Below the pieces are notes generated by a model. That model did not search any database. It was not told where the DNA came from and was given only the letters and a program-made list of their open reading frames with translations. From Rubrobacter xylanophilus DSM 9941 (lineage in GTDB: Bacteria; Actinomycetota; Rubrobacteria; Rubrobacterales; Rubrobacteraceae), in contig NC_008148.1 of the NCBI RefSeq assembly GCF_000014185.1, positions 3,142,001-3,206,000 on the forward strand: a DNA stretch of 64,000 nt. Direction: 5' to 3'. The position numbers were made by a program, and so were the translations under genes. Below are positions 44,764-53,455 of the stretch, piece by piece; within the stretch, counting starts at the first letter, position 1, and each line of letters starts with the position of its first letter.

Positions 44764-46161
44764 CTACTCCACCCCCCTCCCCCGCTCCCCGCCGGAGGCG
44801 TCGATCCACACCGTCTTGACGTTCACGAACTCCCGGATGCCGAAGTGGGAGAGCTCCCGCCCGTAGCCCGAGCTCTTCACCCCGCCGAAGGGCACCTCCG
44901 GCGTGGACTCCACCAGCCGGTTGATGTACACCATGCCGGCCTCGATCTCATCTACAAAGCGCTCCTGCTCCTCCGGGTCGTTAGTCCAGGCGCTGGAGCC
45001 CAGCCCGAAGGGGGTCTCGTTGGCCAGCCGGATCGCCTCGTCGATGTCCCGGGCGGTAAAAAGCGAGGCGACGGGGCCGAAGATCTCCTCCTCCCGGGCC
45101 GGCGCACCCTCGGGGATCTCCGCGAGCACCGTCGGGGGGTAGAAGTAGCCCGGCCCGTCCAGCGGCTTGCCGCCGGTGAGCACCTTCGCCCCGGCCTCCA
45201 CGCTCCTGCGGACCTGCTCGTCCACCCCCTCCAGGATCGAGGGCATCGCCAGCGGGCCCATGTCCGTCGTCTCGTCCATCGGGTCCCCGACCTTGAGCGA
45301 GGCCATCTTCTCCACGAAGCGGCGGGTGAACTCCTCGGCGATCTGGCGGTGGACGATGATCCGCTTGGCGTTGATGCACGACTGGCCGTTGTTGAGGGTG
45401 CGCGAGGTCACCGCGGTGTCCAGCGCCCGGTCCAGGTCGGCCGAGGGCATCACGATGAACGGGTCGCTCCCCCCCAGCTCCAGCACGCTCGGCTTTATGT
45501 TCCGGCCCGCCTCCCCGCCGACGTCGCGCCCGGCCGGGGTGCTCCCGGTGAGCGTGGCGGCCCGCACCCGCGGGTCGGAGATCACATCCCTCACCTGCGA
45601 GGCGCCTATGAGCAGCGTCTGGAAGACGCCCTCGGGGAAGCCGGCCTGACGGAAGACCTCCTCTATGGCCAGCGCCGACTGCGGGACGTTGGAGGCGTGC
45701 TTGAGGAGCCCCACGTTGCCGGCGGTCAGCGCGGGGGCCGCGAACCGGAAGACCTGCCAGAACGGGAAGTTCCACGGCATGACGGCCAGCACCGGTCCCA
45801 GCGGCTGGTAGCGGACGAAGGCGCGGGCGCCCTCCAGCTCCACCTCCTCGTCGGCGAGAAACCGCGCGGCGTTCTGCGCGTAGTAGCGGCACCCCCGGGC
45901 GGACTTGCGCACCTCGGCGACGGCGGCGGCGAGCGGCTTGCCCATCTCGGTGGTGATGAGCCGGCCGAACTCCTCCGCCCTCTCCTCCAGCACCTCCGCG
46001 GCCCGGGCCATGAGCCGGCAGCGCTCCTGCACGGGGGTCTCGCGCCAGCCCCGGAAGGCCCCGACGGCGCGCTCTATCTTCTCGTCTATCTGCTCCCGGT
46101 CGAGGGCCTCGAAGCGCTTCAGCTCCTCGCCGGTCGCCGGGTTCACGGTCGCGATAGCCAA
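44764..46161 (-). CDS. NAD(P)-dependent aldehyde dehydrogenase (succinate-semialdehyde type)
   Basis: A 465-residue aldehyde dehydrogenase. MPWNFPFWQVFR (cofactor loop), LELGGSDPFIV (general-base Glu) and NNGQSCINAKRIIV (nucleophile Cys) are all present. EIFGPVASLF and PFGGVKSSGYGRELSHFGI follow. IATVNPATGEELKRF at the N-terminus and the CINAKR active site fit the SSADH/GabD2-like group, but the aldehyde is not certain. The TTG start has GGAGG 7 nt upstream. It is divergent from queG. Confidence 0.88.
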   Translation of the reverse strand: MAIATVNPATGEELKRFEALDREQIDEKIERAVGAFRGWRETPVQERCRLMARAAEVLEERAEEFGRLITTEMGKPLAAAVAEVRKSARGCRYYAQNAARFLADEEVELEGARAFVRYQPLGPVLAVMPWNFPFWQVFRFAAPALTAGNVGLLKHASNVPQSALAIEEVFRQAGFPEGVFQTLLIGASQVRDVISDPRVRAATLTGSTPAGRDVGGEAGRNIKPSVLELGGSDPFIVMPSADLDRALDTAVTSRTLNNGQSCINAKRIIVHRQIAEEFTRRFVEKMASLKVGDPMDETTDMGPLAMPSILEGVDEQVRRSVEAGAKVLTGGKPLDGPGYFYPPTVLAEIPEGAPAREEEIFGPVASLFTARDIDEAIRLANETPFGLGSSAWTNDPEEQERFVDEIEAGMVYINRLVESTPEVPFGGVKSSGYGRELSHFGIREFVNVKTVWIDASGGERGRGVE

Positions 46162-46254
46162 GGCAGAACCTCCTACGCCGCTTGCCGCCTTTGAAGAGCA
46201 TATATACCCGCTGCGGCCGCCCTACCCACGGCCGGAGGGCTTATACAATCAGCC

Positions 46255-47403
46255 GTGACGATGGAGGACCCGGCAAGAGCCCGCAGGGTGGTGGAGGAGC
46301 TGGCCCGCGCGGCGGGCTTCGAGCTCGTGGGCGTGACGGGCGCGGAGCCCCTGGCGGAGGGCGGCGAGCGGCTGCGCCGGTGGCAGGAGGCGGGGATGGC
46401 GGCGGGGATGGGCTACATGCGGCGTCCGGCCGAACTCCTCTGCGACCCGCGGCGCCTGCAGAAGAGCGCCCGGAGCGTGATCTCGCTGGGGGTCTCCTAC
46501 TACCCCGGGGAGCACCCCGAGAACCCCGGGGACGGGGGCCGGGTGGCGCGCTACGCCTGGGGGCGCGACTACCACCGGGCGATAAAGCAGCGGCTGCTCG
46601 GGCTGCGGCGGGACCTGGAGGCCCGTCTCGGGTGCCGGGTGAGGGCGCGGGCGTTCACCGACGCGGTGCCGCTGCTCGAGCGCTCGGCTGCCCAAAGGGC
46701 GGGGCTGGGCTTCTTCGGGCGCAACTCCTGCCTCATCAACCGCGACATGGGCTCCTACTTCTTCATCGCCGAGCTGCTCGTGGACCTGGAGCTGGAGCCC
46801 GACGGGCCGGGCGAGGGAACCTGCGGGCGCTGCACCCGGTGCATGGACCGGTGCCCCACCGGGGCGATAAAGGCCCCCGGCGTGGTGGACGCCCGCCTGT
46901 GCATCTCCTACCTGACCATCGAGAACCGCGGGGAGATCCCGCGGCCCCTGCGGCCGCTGGTCGGGGACTGGGCCTTCGGCTGCGACCTCTGCCAGGAGGT
47001 CTGCCCGTACAACCGGCGGAAGGCGAAAAGGAGCCGGTGGCCCGAGTTCTCGGCGGAGGCCGGGGCCGGGCCGTACCTGGAGATAACCGAGGTGCTGGGC
47101 ATAAGGAGCGAGGAGGAGTTCGAGCGGCGCTTCGCCGGCACGCCCCTCACCCGCCCCGGGCGGGCCGGGCTGCTGCGCAACTGCTGCGTGGCGGCGGGGA
47201 ACCTGAGGCTCGAGGCGGCCGTCCCGGCGCTCGCCGGGTGCCTGCGGGAGGATCCGTCGCCGCTCGTCCGCGGGCACGCGGCGTGGGCCCTCGGCGAGAT
47301 AGGCGGGGCGGAGCGGGAGCTCTCCGAGGCGGCGCGGCGGGAGGCAGACCCCTGGTGCAGGAGGGAGATAGAGCTCGCCCTCGCCCGGGCGGGCGTAGGT
47401 TAG
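46255..47403 (+). CDS. queG: Epoxyqueuosine reductase QueG
   Basis: A 382-residue cobalamin-dependent iron-sulphur enzyme that performs the last step of queuosine formation in tRNA (known). AFTDAVPLLERSAAQRAGLG (catalytic Asp) and FFGRNSCLINRDMGSYFF form the B12 site. Two [4Fe-4S] motifs are CGRCTRCMDRCPTGAI (near residue 188) and CDLCQEVCPYN (near 244). The C-terminal end has HEAT-like repeats, AAVPALAGCLREDPSPLVRG. A TACAAT box ends 5 nt before the GTG, so the mRNA may be leaderless; an ATG two codons later is an alternative. Confidence 0.92.
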   Translation: MTMEDPARARRVVEELARAAGFELVGVTGAEPLAEGGERLRRWQEAGMAAGMGYMRRPAELLCDPRRLQKSARSVISLGVSYYPGEHPENPGDGGRVARYAWGRDYHRAIKQRLLGLRRDLEARLGCRVRARAFTDAVPLLERSAAQRAGLGFFGRNSCLINRDMGSYFFIAELLVDLELEPDGPGEGTCGRCTRCMDRCPTGAIKAPGVVDARLCISYLTIENRGEIPRPLRPLVGDWAFGCDLCQEVCPYNRRKAKRSRWPEFSAEAGAGPYLEITEVLGIRSEEEFERRFAGTPLTRPGRAGLLRNCCVAAGNLRLEAAVPALAGCLREDPSPLVRGHAAWALGEIGGAERELSEAARREADPWCRREIELALARAGVG

Positions 47404-47417
47404 AATAGCGACAAGAG

Positions 47418-48203
47418 ATGGCCGATCAGATCAACTACTACGAGGTTCTCGGGGTCCGGCGGGACGCCTCGCAGGCGGAGATCCGCAACGCCTACCGGCG
47501 GCTGGCGAAGGAGCGCCACCCGGACAGCCCCGGCGGCGACGCCCGCGAGTTCGCCCTCCTGCAGGAGGCGCACGAGGTGCTCTCGGACCCGGAGCGCCGC
47601 CGCCGGCACGACGAGGAGCTGGACCTGGCCTTCGCCGCCTCCCAGCTCTCGGACCTGGACTTCAGCAAGCTGGAGGACGAGCTCGCCGCCCGCCGCGCGC
47701 AGCGGGAGGCCGAGGGCGGGCCAGGGCTCGGCGAGCGGCTGCGGAACCGGCTGCGGCGCGCAAAGCGCGAGCCCCGGCGGGAGAACGTCCGGGTGCGGGG
47801 GCGCTACGAGATCCGGGAGGCCCGCTGGTACGAGCCGCACCACTTCGAGCCCGAGCCCGTCAACTGGAAGACCGGCGCGCTGAGCTTCGTGGGCTCGTTC
47901 GTCGCGTTCATCGCCGCCGGGCAGGTAGGGCTCTGGGCGACCGGCGCCGCCGACCCGGGCCCCCTGGTCTGGCTCTCGGCGGTCGCCCCCTTTATGCCGG
48001 TGATCTACACGCTCGTCGGCCTCGTGGCGGCGTACTTCGCCTACCGGGCGGCTGGCTACTGGGGCGTGGCGCTGGTCTTCGTGGCGGCGCTGGTCGTGGG
48101 CGGGCAGGGGGGCCCGGTGGGGCTGCTGCAGTTCGCCACGGTCGGCATAGCGCTGCTGCTTCTGGTCATCTACCTCGGCAACCGGCGCGCGGCGCGCCGC
48201 TAG
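47418..48203 (+). CDS. J-domain membrane protein
   Basis: A 261-residue protein. Residues 6-70 are a J domain with YYEVLGVRRDASQAEIRNAY and the HPD motif (KERHPDSPGG), so it should stimulate a DnaK ATPase. A charged linker (about 70-150) is followed by three or four membrane helices (about 153-255). It lacks the Gly/Phe and zinc regions of true DnaJ. A TAGAAT box overlaps the queG stop codon, 11 nt before the ATG. Confidence 0.88.
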   Translation: MADQINYYEVLGVRRDASQAEIRNAYRRLAKERHPDSPGGDAREFALLQEAHEVLSDPERRRRHDEELDLAFAASQLSDLDFSKLEDELAARRAQREAEGGPGLGERLRNRLRRAKREPRRENVRVRGRYEIREARWYEPHHFEPEPVNWKTGALSFVGSFVAFIAAGQVGLWATGAADPGPLVWLSAVAPFMPVIYTLVGLVAAYFAYRAAGYWGVALVFVAALVVGGQGGPVGLLQFATVGIALLLLVIYLGNRRAARR

Positions 48204-48251
48204 AGAGGCTTCGGGGCCCTGAAGGGTGAAGCGCGGCAGATAGAGGAGTTC

Positions 48252-49838
48252 GTGGCCCGCTACGGGGAGCGCGCGGCCCCGGCGGAGAGGGCCGTCTCCG
48301 AGGCGTGGTGGAACCTGGCCACCACCGGGAGCGAGGAGGCCCGCCGGGAGCTGGTGCGCGCCGGGATGGCGTACAACGAGGTCTTCTCCGACCCCGAGGC
48401 CTTCCGGAAGGTCCGCGGCTGGTACGCGGAGCGCAGCCGCATCCCAGACGCCCTGCTGCGCCGGCAGGTCGAGGTGCTGCACGGGGCGCTCGCGGCGTGC
48501 CAGGGCGACCGCAAGACCATCTCGCGCATAGAGGAGCTGGAGGCCGAGGCCAACGCCCTCTACGGCAACCACCGGGCCGAGATCGGGGGAAGGGAGGTCG
48601 GGGAGAACGAGCTCCGGGAGATCTTGCGCACCTCCCGGGACGAAGAGCTGCGCCGGGAGGCGTGGGAGGCCTCCAAGAGCGTGGGCCGGGAGGCGGCCCC
48701 CCTGGTCCGGGAGCTCGCCCGGCTGCGCAACCGGCTCGCCCGCAAGCAGGGCTACGAGAACCACTACCTCCGCTCGCTGGAGCTGCAGGAGATAGACCCC
48801 GGGGAGCTGGAGGGGATCATGTCCCGCCTCGAGGCCGCGACGGAGGCCCCCTTCAGGGAGCTGAAGCGGCGGCTGGACGAGGGCCTCAAGGGGCGGTTCG
48901 GGGTGGAGCGGGTGATGCCCTGGCACCACGCCGACCCCTTTTTCCAGAGCTGCCGGGAGGATCTCGCGGCCACGGCCGGCGAGGTCCCCGACGTGGACGG
49001 CTTTTTCCGGGGGAAGGACCTCGAGGAGCTCACCCGCAGAACCTACGACGCCCTGGGCCTGGAGGTCAGGGACGTCCTCGCCCGCAGCGACCTCGCCGAG
49101 CGGCCCGGCAAGCTCCAGCACGCCTTCTGCACCCGGATAGGGCGCGAGTACCCCTACGACGTGAGGGTGCTGGCGAACGTACGGCCCGGCGCCTACTGGA
49201 TGGAGACCCTGCTGCACGAGTTCGGGCACGCCGTCTACGACAAGCACATCAACCCGGGCCTCCCCTACTTCCTGCGCAGCTACGCCCACCTGGCCACCAC
49301 GGAGGCCGTCGCCCTGATGATGGGCTCGCTCGCGGAGGACCCGGCGTGGCTCTCCTCCGTCGCCGGCGTGCCGGAGGCCGAGCTGGACGGCTTCCGGGAG
49401 TACCTGCGCGAGCGGGAGCGGGCCGACCGGCTGGTCTTCGTCCGCTGGGCGCTGGTGATGTACCGCTTCGAGCGGGCGCTGTACGCCGACCCCGACAGGG
49501 AGGATCTCAACGATCTGTGGTGGGAGCTCGCCGGGCGGCTCCAGCTCCTCGAGCGCCCGCCGGGCCGGGACGAGCCGGACTGGGCCGCCAAGATACACAT
49601 CGCCGTCTCGCCGGTCTACTACCACAACTACGTGCTCGGGCACCTCATCGCCGCCCAGCTCAGGGACCACCTGGAGCGCTACGTCACCCGCGGTCCCTTC
49701 TACGAGAGCCGCTCCGCCGGGCTCTACCTGCTCGAGTCGCTCTTCGGCCCCGGGGCGCGCGAGGGCTGGCGCGAGACGGTGGAGCGGGCCACCGGCTCTC
49801 CCCTCGACACCGGCAGGTTCGTCGGGTCTTTGCGCTGA
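48252..49838 (+). CDS. M3/M2-like zinc oligopeptidase
   Basis: A 528-residue metallopeptidase of the thimet/oligopeptidase F type. The zinc motif is LLHEFGHAVYDK (His322, Glu323 and His326); THLATTEA-like ATTEAVALMMGS some 25 residues later supplies the third ligand. The N-terminal half is helical, as in the M3 clan MA(E) clamp. No signal peptide, so cytoplasmic. The GTG chosen has GAGGAG 3 nt before it; upstream codons in frame contain no ATG, GTG or TTG, only CTG. Confidence 0.85.
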   Translation: MARYGERAAPAERAVSEAWWNLATTGSEEARRELVRAGMAYNEVFSDPEAFRKVRGWYAERSRIPDALLRRQVEVLHGALAACQGDRKTISRIEELEAEANALYGNHRAEIGGREVGENELREILRTSRDEELRREAWEASKSVGREAAPLVRELARLRNRLARKQGYENHYLRSLELQEIDPGELEGIMSRLEAATEAPFRELKRRLDEGLKGRFGVERVMPWHHADPFFQSCREDLAATAGEVPDVDGFFRGKDLEELTRRTYDALGLEVRDVLARSDLAERPGKLQHAFCTRIGREYPYDVRVLANVRPGAYWMETLLHEFGHAVYDKHINPGLPYFLRSYAHLATTEAVALMMGSLAEDPAWLSSVAGVPEAELDGFREYLRERERADRLVFVRWALVMYRFERALYADPDREDLNDLWWELAGRLQLLERPPGRDEPDWAAKIHIAVSPVYYHNYVLGHLIAAQLRDHLERYVTRGPFYESRSAGLYLLESLFGPGAREGWRETVERATGSPLDTGRFVGSLR

Positions 49839-49920
49839 CCCCTCCCGGAGCCTCGGGCGCGGCGGACGCGCTCCCGGTGCCACCGGAGGGAGGCGGGATC
49901 CGGCCGGTAGGCCTCCTCCC

Positions 49921-50300
49921 CTCGAGCCCGGCCAGGCAACGACGCCGCGCAGCGCCTCCCGCTTCTCCCGGTCGTGCAGGAGCTCGAGGAGCGCACCGTC
50001 CAGCCGCGCTCCCAGCGCGATCTTTCGCAACCGGGCCGCCGACCTTATCTGCGCGGCGGAGCCGGGCGCGGCCTCCGCGCCCGGCCGCGGAACGGGATGC
50101 CAGAACCCCTCGCTCCGCAGGTGGAAGAACGGCAGCGCCGGGTTGCCGCGCCGCCCCCTCGAAGGGCAGAGCCTTCTCCCAGCCTCTGGCGAAGAGTTCC
50201 CCCGGGCCGGGGGTGGGTTCGATCAGGTTCTCCACCACCCGGCCCTGCTTGCCGTCCCGCGTAGAGCTCCGTGTCCCTGCCGCCCAAACCAGACCGGGGG
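49921..50300 (-). pseudogene. Decayed HNH/restriction-endonuclease-like gene
   Basis: On the minus strand two reading frames join to give a recognisable but broken protein. One frame has NPALPFFHLRSEGFWHPVPR and RLDGALLELLHDREKREALR, a pattern seen at the N-terminal part of many HNH-type restriction-endonuclease-like proteins. The preceding frame reads VVENLIEPTPGPGELFARGW; joining them needs a frameshift near 50155. No HNH motif remains downstream. The 488-nt gap between the M3 peptidase and the GNAT gene holds nothing else I can support. Family assignment is by memory of pattern and is uncertain. Confidence 0.4.
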
Positions 50301-50326
50301 CGTGTAGAGCCCACCCTGCCGCGCCC

Positions 50327-51232
50327 TCAGGTGGCGAGGTAGGCCGTCGTGGCGTACTGCTCCAGACCTCCCCCCGGAGCCGGCCCGTCGCCGAGCTCCA
50401 TCCTGAGCCTCTCGCTCCCGGCGGCAAAGCCGAAGCTCCGGAAGAGGGCGTGCGCCGGGCTTCCCGGGGGCTCCGGGACGGAGGCCTCCACCGGGCTCTC
50501 CCCGCTCTGGGCGAGGGCGGCCCGGAGAAGGTGGCGGGCGACCCGCGAGTTCTCGGCCAGAAACGGGCCTATCCTGACGCTCCTCCCGGAGCGGCTCCGG
50601 ATCAGGTAGCCCTTTATCCGCCCGGTACGGTCGCGGGCCACCAGCCCGAGGCCGGGGTGGTGCCGGAGGGTGGCAAAGAGGAGGTGCGAGCGGTCGCCGC
50701 CGTAGGACCACGCGTCTACCCCGTAGAGCTCCGGCAGGTCCCCCATGAGCAGCGCCTCGACCCGGTAGCCGCAAAGCGGCGCGGGATCCGGGATCCTCTC
50801 CCCGCCCTCCCTCCTGTAGACGGTGCGGCGGCAGACCGGGCGGAAGCCCAGCGACCGGTAGAGCCCCTCGGCCTGCCGGGTGGAGTAGAGCCGCACCACC
50901 CTCACTCCCCGGCCCCTGAGATAGGCCACGGCCCACCGGCTGAGCGCGGTCCCGATCCCGCCCCCGCGGTACTCCTCGTGCACCGCGAGGTGGCAGAGGA
51001 TGCCGATCCCGCCGAGCGGCACCGCCCCGACCATCCCGGCCACCGGCCCGCCGGGCGCCTCGGCGACCGCCCAGCGGGCGTCGCGGGTGCCGCGCAAGAG
51101 CTCGAACGCCCTGGGGTCGGCGGCCCAGCGCACCGCCGAGCGCAGCTCGCGCACGCCGCCGAGGTCCGCCTCGTCCAGCCCGCGGATGAGCACTCTTTCT
51201 TTCTTTTCTCCGGTATCCGTGAAGGCGAGCAA
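50327..51232 (-). CDS. GNAT acetyltransferase, two-domain
   Basis: A 301-residue protein. The first half is a normal GNAT domain: LCHLAVHEEYRGGGIGTALSR (acetyl-CoA motif R-G-G-G-I-G) and AEGLYRSLGFRPVCRRTVYR. The second half (about 155-285) resembles the extra GNAT-like domain found in YitH-type proteins, with HLLFATLRHHPGLGLVARDR. The TTG at 51232 has GGGGGAAAGA upstream; a GTG 13 codons later is possible. Substrate unknown. Confidence 0.85.
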   Translation of the reverse strand: MLAFTDTGEKKERVLIRGLDEADLGGVRELRSAVRWAADPRAFELLRGTRDARWAVAEAPGGPVAGMVGAVPLGGIGILCHLAVHEEYRGGGIGTALSRWAVAYLRGRGVRVVRLYSTRQAEGLYRSLGFRPVCRRTVYRREGGERIPDPAPLCGYRVEALLMGDLPELYGVDAWSYGGDRSHLLFATLRHHPGLGLVARDRTGRIKGYLIRSRSGRSVRIGPFLAENSRVARHLLRAALAQSGESPVEASVPEPPGSPAHALFRSFGFAAGSERLRMELGDGPAPGGGLEQYATTAYLAT

Positions 51233-51434
51233 TCTTTCCCCCGAGAGAGATCCGGTACGCTACTGCGACGCGAGAGCCCCGGGCGCGCCCCTGCTTAGAA
51301 ACGGGACGGCCGGGGCGGGGACGGTCGGGGGATGCGCCCCACGGGGACGCCCGGGAGGAGAAGCGATGCGCGTTCCTCGCCCACGCGCCACATGTTACAG
51401 CACGCCGGGCGCGGATGGAAGCTTGCCTCCTCTC

Positions 51435-52403
51435 TTAGGCGCCCGTCTGGATGACGTCCCGGAGGACCGCGTCTATCCTGCCGAGCGCCTCCGGCGGCAG
51501 CTCTACGCCCGAGGCGGCGGCGTTGTCCTCGACCTGCTCCGGGCGCGAGGCGCCGACGATCGCGCTGCTCACGTTCTCCCGCCTCAGGACCCAGGCGAGG
51601 GCGAGCTGGCTCATCGAGAGCCCGAGGTCGGAGGCCACCTCTTCGAGCCCCTCGACCGCCGAGAGCACCCGCTCGTTCATCAGCTCGCGCATGAAGACGC
51701 TCTGCTCGGGGTTGGCGGCGCGGGTGCCCTCCGCCGGGGCCTCGCCGGGGCGGTACTTGCCGGTCAGGACCCCCTGCGCCAGCGGCGAGAAGACCACCTG
51801 CCCCACCCCCTCGACCTCGCAGAGGGGCATCACCCTGCGCTCGATGTGGCGTTGGATCATGTTGTAGCGCGGCTGGTTGGAGACGATCCGGTCGAAGCCC
51901 ATCTCGTCGGCGACCCGGAGCGCCTCGGAGATCTGCTCCGCGCTCCACTCGGAGACCCCAACATAGAGCACCTTCCCCTGCCGCACCAGGTCGTCCAGCG
52001 CCCTCAGGGTCTCCTCGAGCGGGGTCCCGGGGTCGTAGCGGTGGCACTGGTAGAGGTCCACGTAGTCCACACCGAGCCTCTTCAGCGAGGCGTGGCACTG
52101 CTCCACGATGTGCTTGCGCGAGAGCCCCCGGTCGTTCGGTCCCTCCCCCATCGGGAAGTACACCTTCGTCGCCAGCACGTACGACTCGCGCGCAAACCCC
52201 CTCAAGGCACGGCCCACGATCTCCTCCGCCGCCCCCCGCGCGTAGACGTTGGCGGTGTCGAAGAAGTTGATCCCCAGCTCGTACGCCCGGCGGATGCACT
52301 CCCGCGCCCGCTCCTCGGCCACGCTCCCCCCGTAGGTGAGCCAGCTCCCCAAGGCGATCTCGCTGACCCTCAGCCCACTGCCGCCAAGACGCCGGTACTC
52401 CAA
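51435..52403 (-). CDS. Aldo/keto reductase
   Basis: A 322-residue NADPH-dependent aldo/keto reductase related to the potassium-channel beta-subunit group. Start LEYRRLGGSGLRVSEIALGS, then FFDTANVYARGAAEEIVGRAL (Asp and Tyr of the tetrad), LATKVYF (Lys) and LYQCHRYDPGTPLEET (His). AIVGASRPEQVEDN is the C-terminal NADP motif. The TTG start follows GAGGGGGTG. The substrate is unknown. It is divergent from rex with a 176-bp shared upstream region. Confidence 0.9.
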   Translation of the reverse strand: MEYRRLGGSGLRVSEIALGSWLTYGGSVAEERARECIRRAYELGINFFDTANVYARGAAEEIVGRALRGFARESYVLATKVYFPMGEGPNDRGLSRKHIVEQCHASLKRLGVDYVDLYQCHRYDPGTPLEETLRALDDLVRQGKVLYVGVSEWSAEQISEALRVADEMGFDRIVSNQPRYNMIQRHIERRVMPLCEVEGVGQVVFSPLAQGVLTGKYRPGEAPAEGTRAANPEQSVFMRELMNERVLSAVEGLEEVASDLGLSMSQLALAWVLRRENVSSAIVGASRPEQVEDNAAASGVELPPEALGRIDAVLRDVIQTGA

Positions 52404-52506
52404 GGCACCCCCTCTCGTACGACCTCGCAAACCCCAACACCATACACCCTCCGGGCGCTGTAATCTAACCTGCTTACTGAGTTATCTACGACTAAGAGCA
52501 TCTTTA

Positions 52507-52552
52507 TTGCAAGTGCGGTCCATTTTGTTACAATGCTCTCACCGCAGAGAGC
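52507..52552 (+). promoter_or_regulatory. rex promoter and inverted repeat
   Basis: TTGCAA (52507-52512) and TACAAT (52529-52534) are 16 bp apart, pointing at rex, with a predicted start near 52541. The inverted repeat GCTCTC-N6-GAGAGC (52535-52552) spans that start and could be an operator or a 5' hairpin. I see no copy of the usual Rex site (TTGTGA-N6-TCACAA) here. Confidence 0.6.
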
Positions 52553-52579
52553 GACCTGTGACCAGAAGGAGCGTACAAG

Positions 52580-53230
52580 GTGCGAACCACGCTACAACCG
52601 GGTCTGACCAACCGGCTCACCAAGTACCTCAGGGTGACCCAGCAGCTCATCGAGGAGGGCAGGGACGCGGTCTCCAGCAAGGAGCTTGGGGACTTCACGG
52701 GGATAAACCCGGTACAGGTCCGGCGGGACCTGAACGCCATAGGCTTCTCCGGGACCAGGGGGGTCGGCTACCAGGCCTATGATCTGGTCGAGGCGGTGCG
52801 CGGGATACTGGGGCTGCGCCAGACGTACAACATCGCCCTGGTGGGAGCGGGAAACCTGGGAAGCGCCATAGCCTCGAGCACCATCCTCCCCAAGCGGGGC
52901 TTCGTCATCCACGACGTCTTCGACAACGACCCGCAGAAGATCGGACGCACCGTCGGCAACGTCGTCGTAAAGCACATAGACGAGCTCAAGAAGAGCGTCG
53001 CCGAGGCGGACGAGGTGATCGGGATAATCGCCACCCCGGCCTCCGCCGCCCAGCAGGTCGCCGACCTCATGGTCGAGGCGAACATCCGCGTTATCCTCAA
53101 CTACACCGACGTGCTCCTGCACGTCCCGCCGGGCGTCACCGTCCACCGGATAGACCCGACCGCCCAGCTGATGCACACCCTCTACTACCTCACCCAGGCA
53201 GAGACCGAGGAGGCCGCCCCCGCCACCTGA
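52580..53230 (+). CDS. rex: Redox-sensing transcriptional repressor Rex
   Basis: A 216-residue Rex repressor. The N-terminal winged helix contains LTKYLRVTQQLIEEGRDAVS and VQVRRDLNAIG, the DNA-recognition helix. The Rossmann domain has NIALVGAGNLGSAI (about 86-99), which binds NADH/NAD+, and a C-terminal swapped helix. Rex senses the NADH/NAD+ ratio and represses respiratory and fermentative genes. The start is a GTG with GAAGGAGC upstream. Its 3' end shares a hairpin with the candidate small RNA that comes the other way. Confidence 0.95.
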   Translation: MRTTLQPGLTNRLTKYLRVTQQLIEEGRDAVSSKELGDFTGINPVQVRRDLNAIGFSGTRGVGYQAYDLVEAVRGILGLRQTYNIALVGAGNLGSAIASSTILPKRGFVIHDVFDNDPQKIGRTVGNVVVKHIDELKKSVAEADEVIGIIATPASAAQQVADLMVEANIRVILNYTDVLLHVPPGVTVHRIDPTAQLMHTLYYLTQAETEEAAPAT

Positions 53231-53253
53231 GAGAAGAACGACCCAAGAAAACC

Positions 53254-53292
53254 CGGCGGCCGCAGCGCCTTTTGCTCGCACTGCGGCCGCCG
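53254..53292. terminator. Intrinsic terminator, small RNA side (also behind rex)
   Basis: CGGCGGCCGCAG (53254-53265) pairs perfectly with CTGCGGCCGCCG (53281-53292), 12 bp with a 15-nt loop. On the minus strand the hairpin is followed by GGTTTTCTT, a proper intrinsic terminator. On the plus strand it follows rex by 23 nt but only GTCTCTCTC comes after it, so its main direction is the minus strand. Confidence 0.75.
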
Positions 53293-53328
53293 TCTCTCTC
53301 AGGGGCGCGGAAAAGAAAAGGTCCCGGC

Positions 53329-53384
53329 CGGGGCGCTGTTTAGGGGTGATAGGTGGGGAAAGGGAAAGGAGGAGTCGCGCCCCG
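53329..53384 (-). repeat. Anti-SD hairpin repeat, copy 2
   Basis: Second copy along the minus-strand transcript of a perfectly repeated 55-56 nt element (period 71 nt). GCGCCCCG (53377-53384) and CGGGGCGC (53329-53336) form the stem. The CCUCCUUU element corresponds to 53365-53372. Perfect identity over the whole unit implies either recent duplication or selection on both copies. Confidence 0.85.
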
Positions 53385-53399
53385 TACCGGGGAAGAGCC

Positions 53400-53455
53400 C
53401 GGGGCGCTGTTTAGGGGTGATAGGTGGGGAAAGGGAAAGGAGGAGTCGCGCCCCG
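53400..53455 (-). repeat. Anti-SD hairpin repeat, copy 1
   Basis: First copy along the minus-strand transcript. Stem GCGCCCCG (53448-53455) with CGGGGCGC (53400-53407), loop 40 nt, CCUCCUUU element at 53436-53443. The two copies are joined by 15 nt that are not repeated. Confidence 0.85.

Noticed and set aside
53329-53455. The two 55-nt repeats as a CRISPR array
   Set aside because: There are only two units, separated by 15 nt, and the repeat is longer than the spacer; no cas genes are present.
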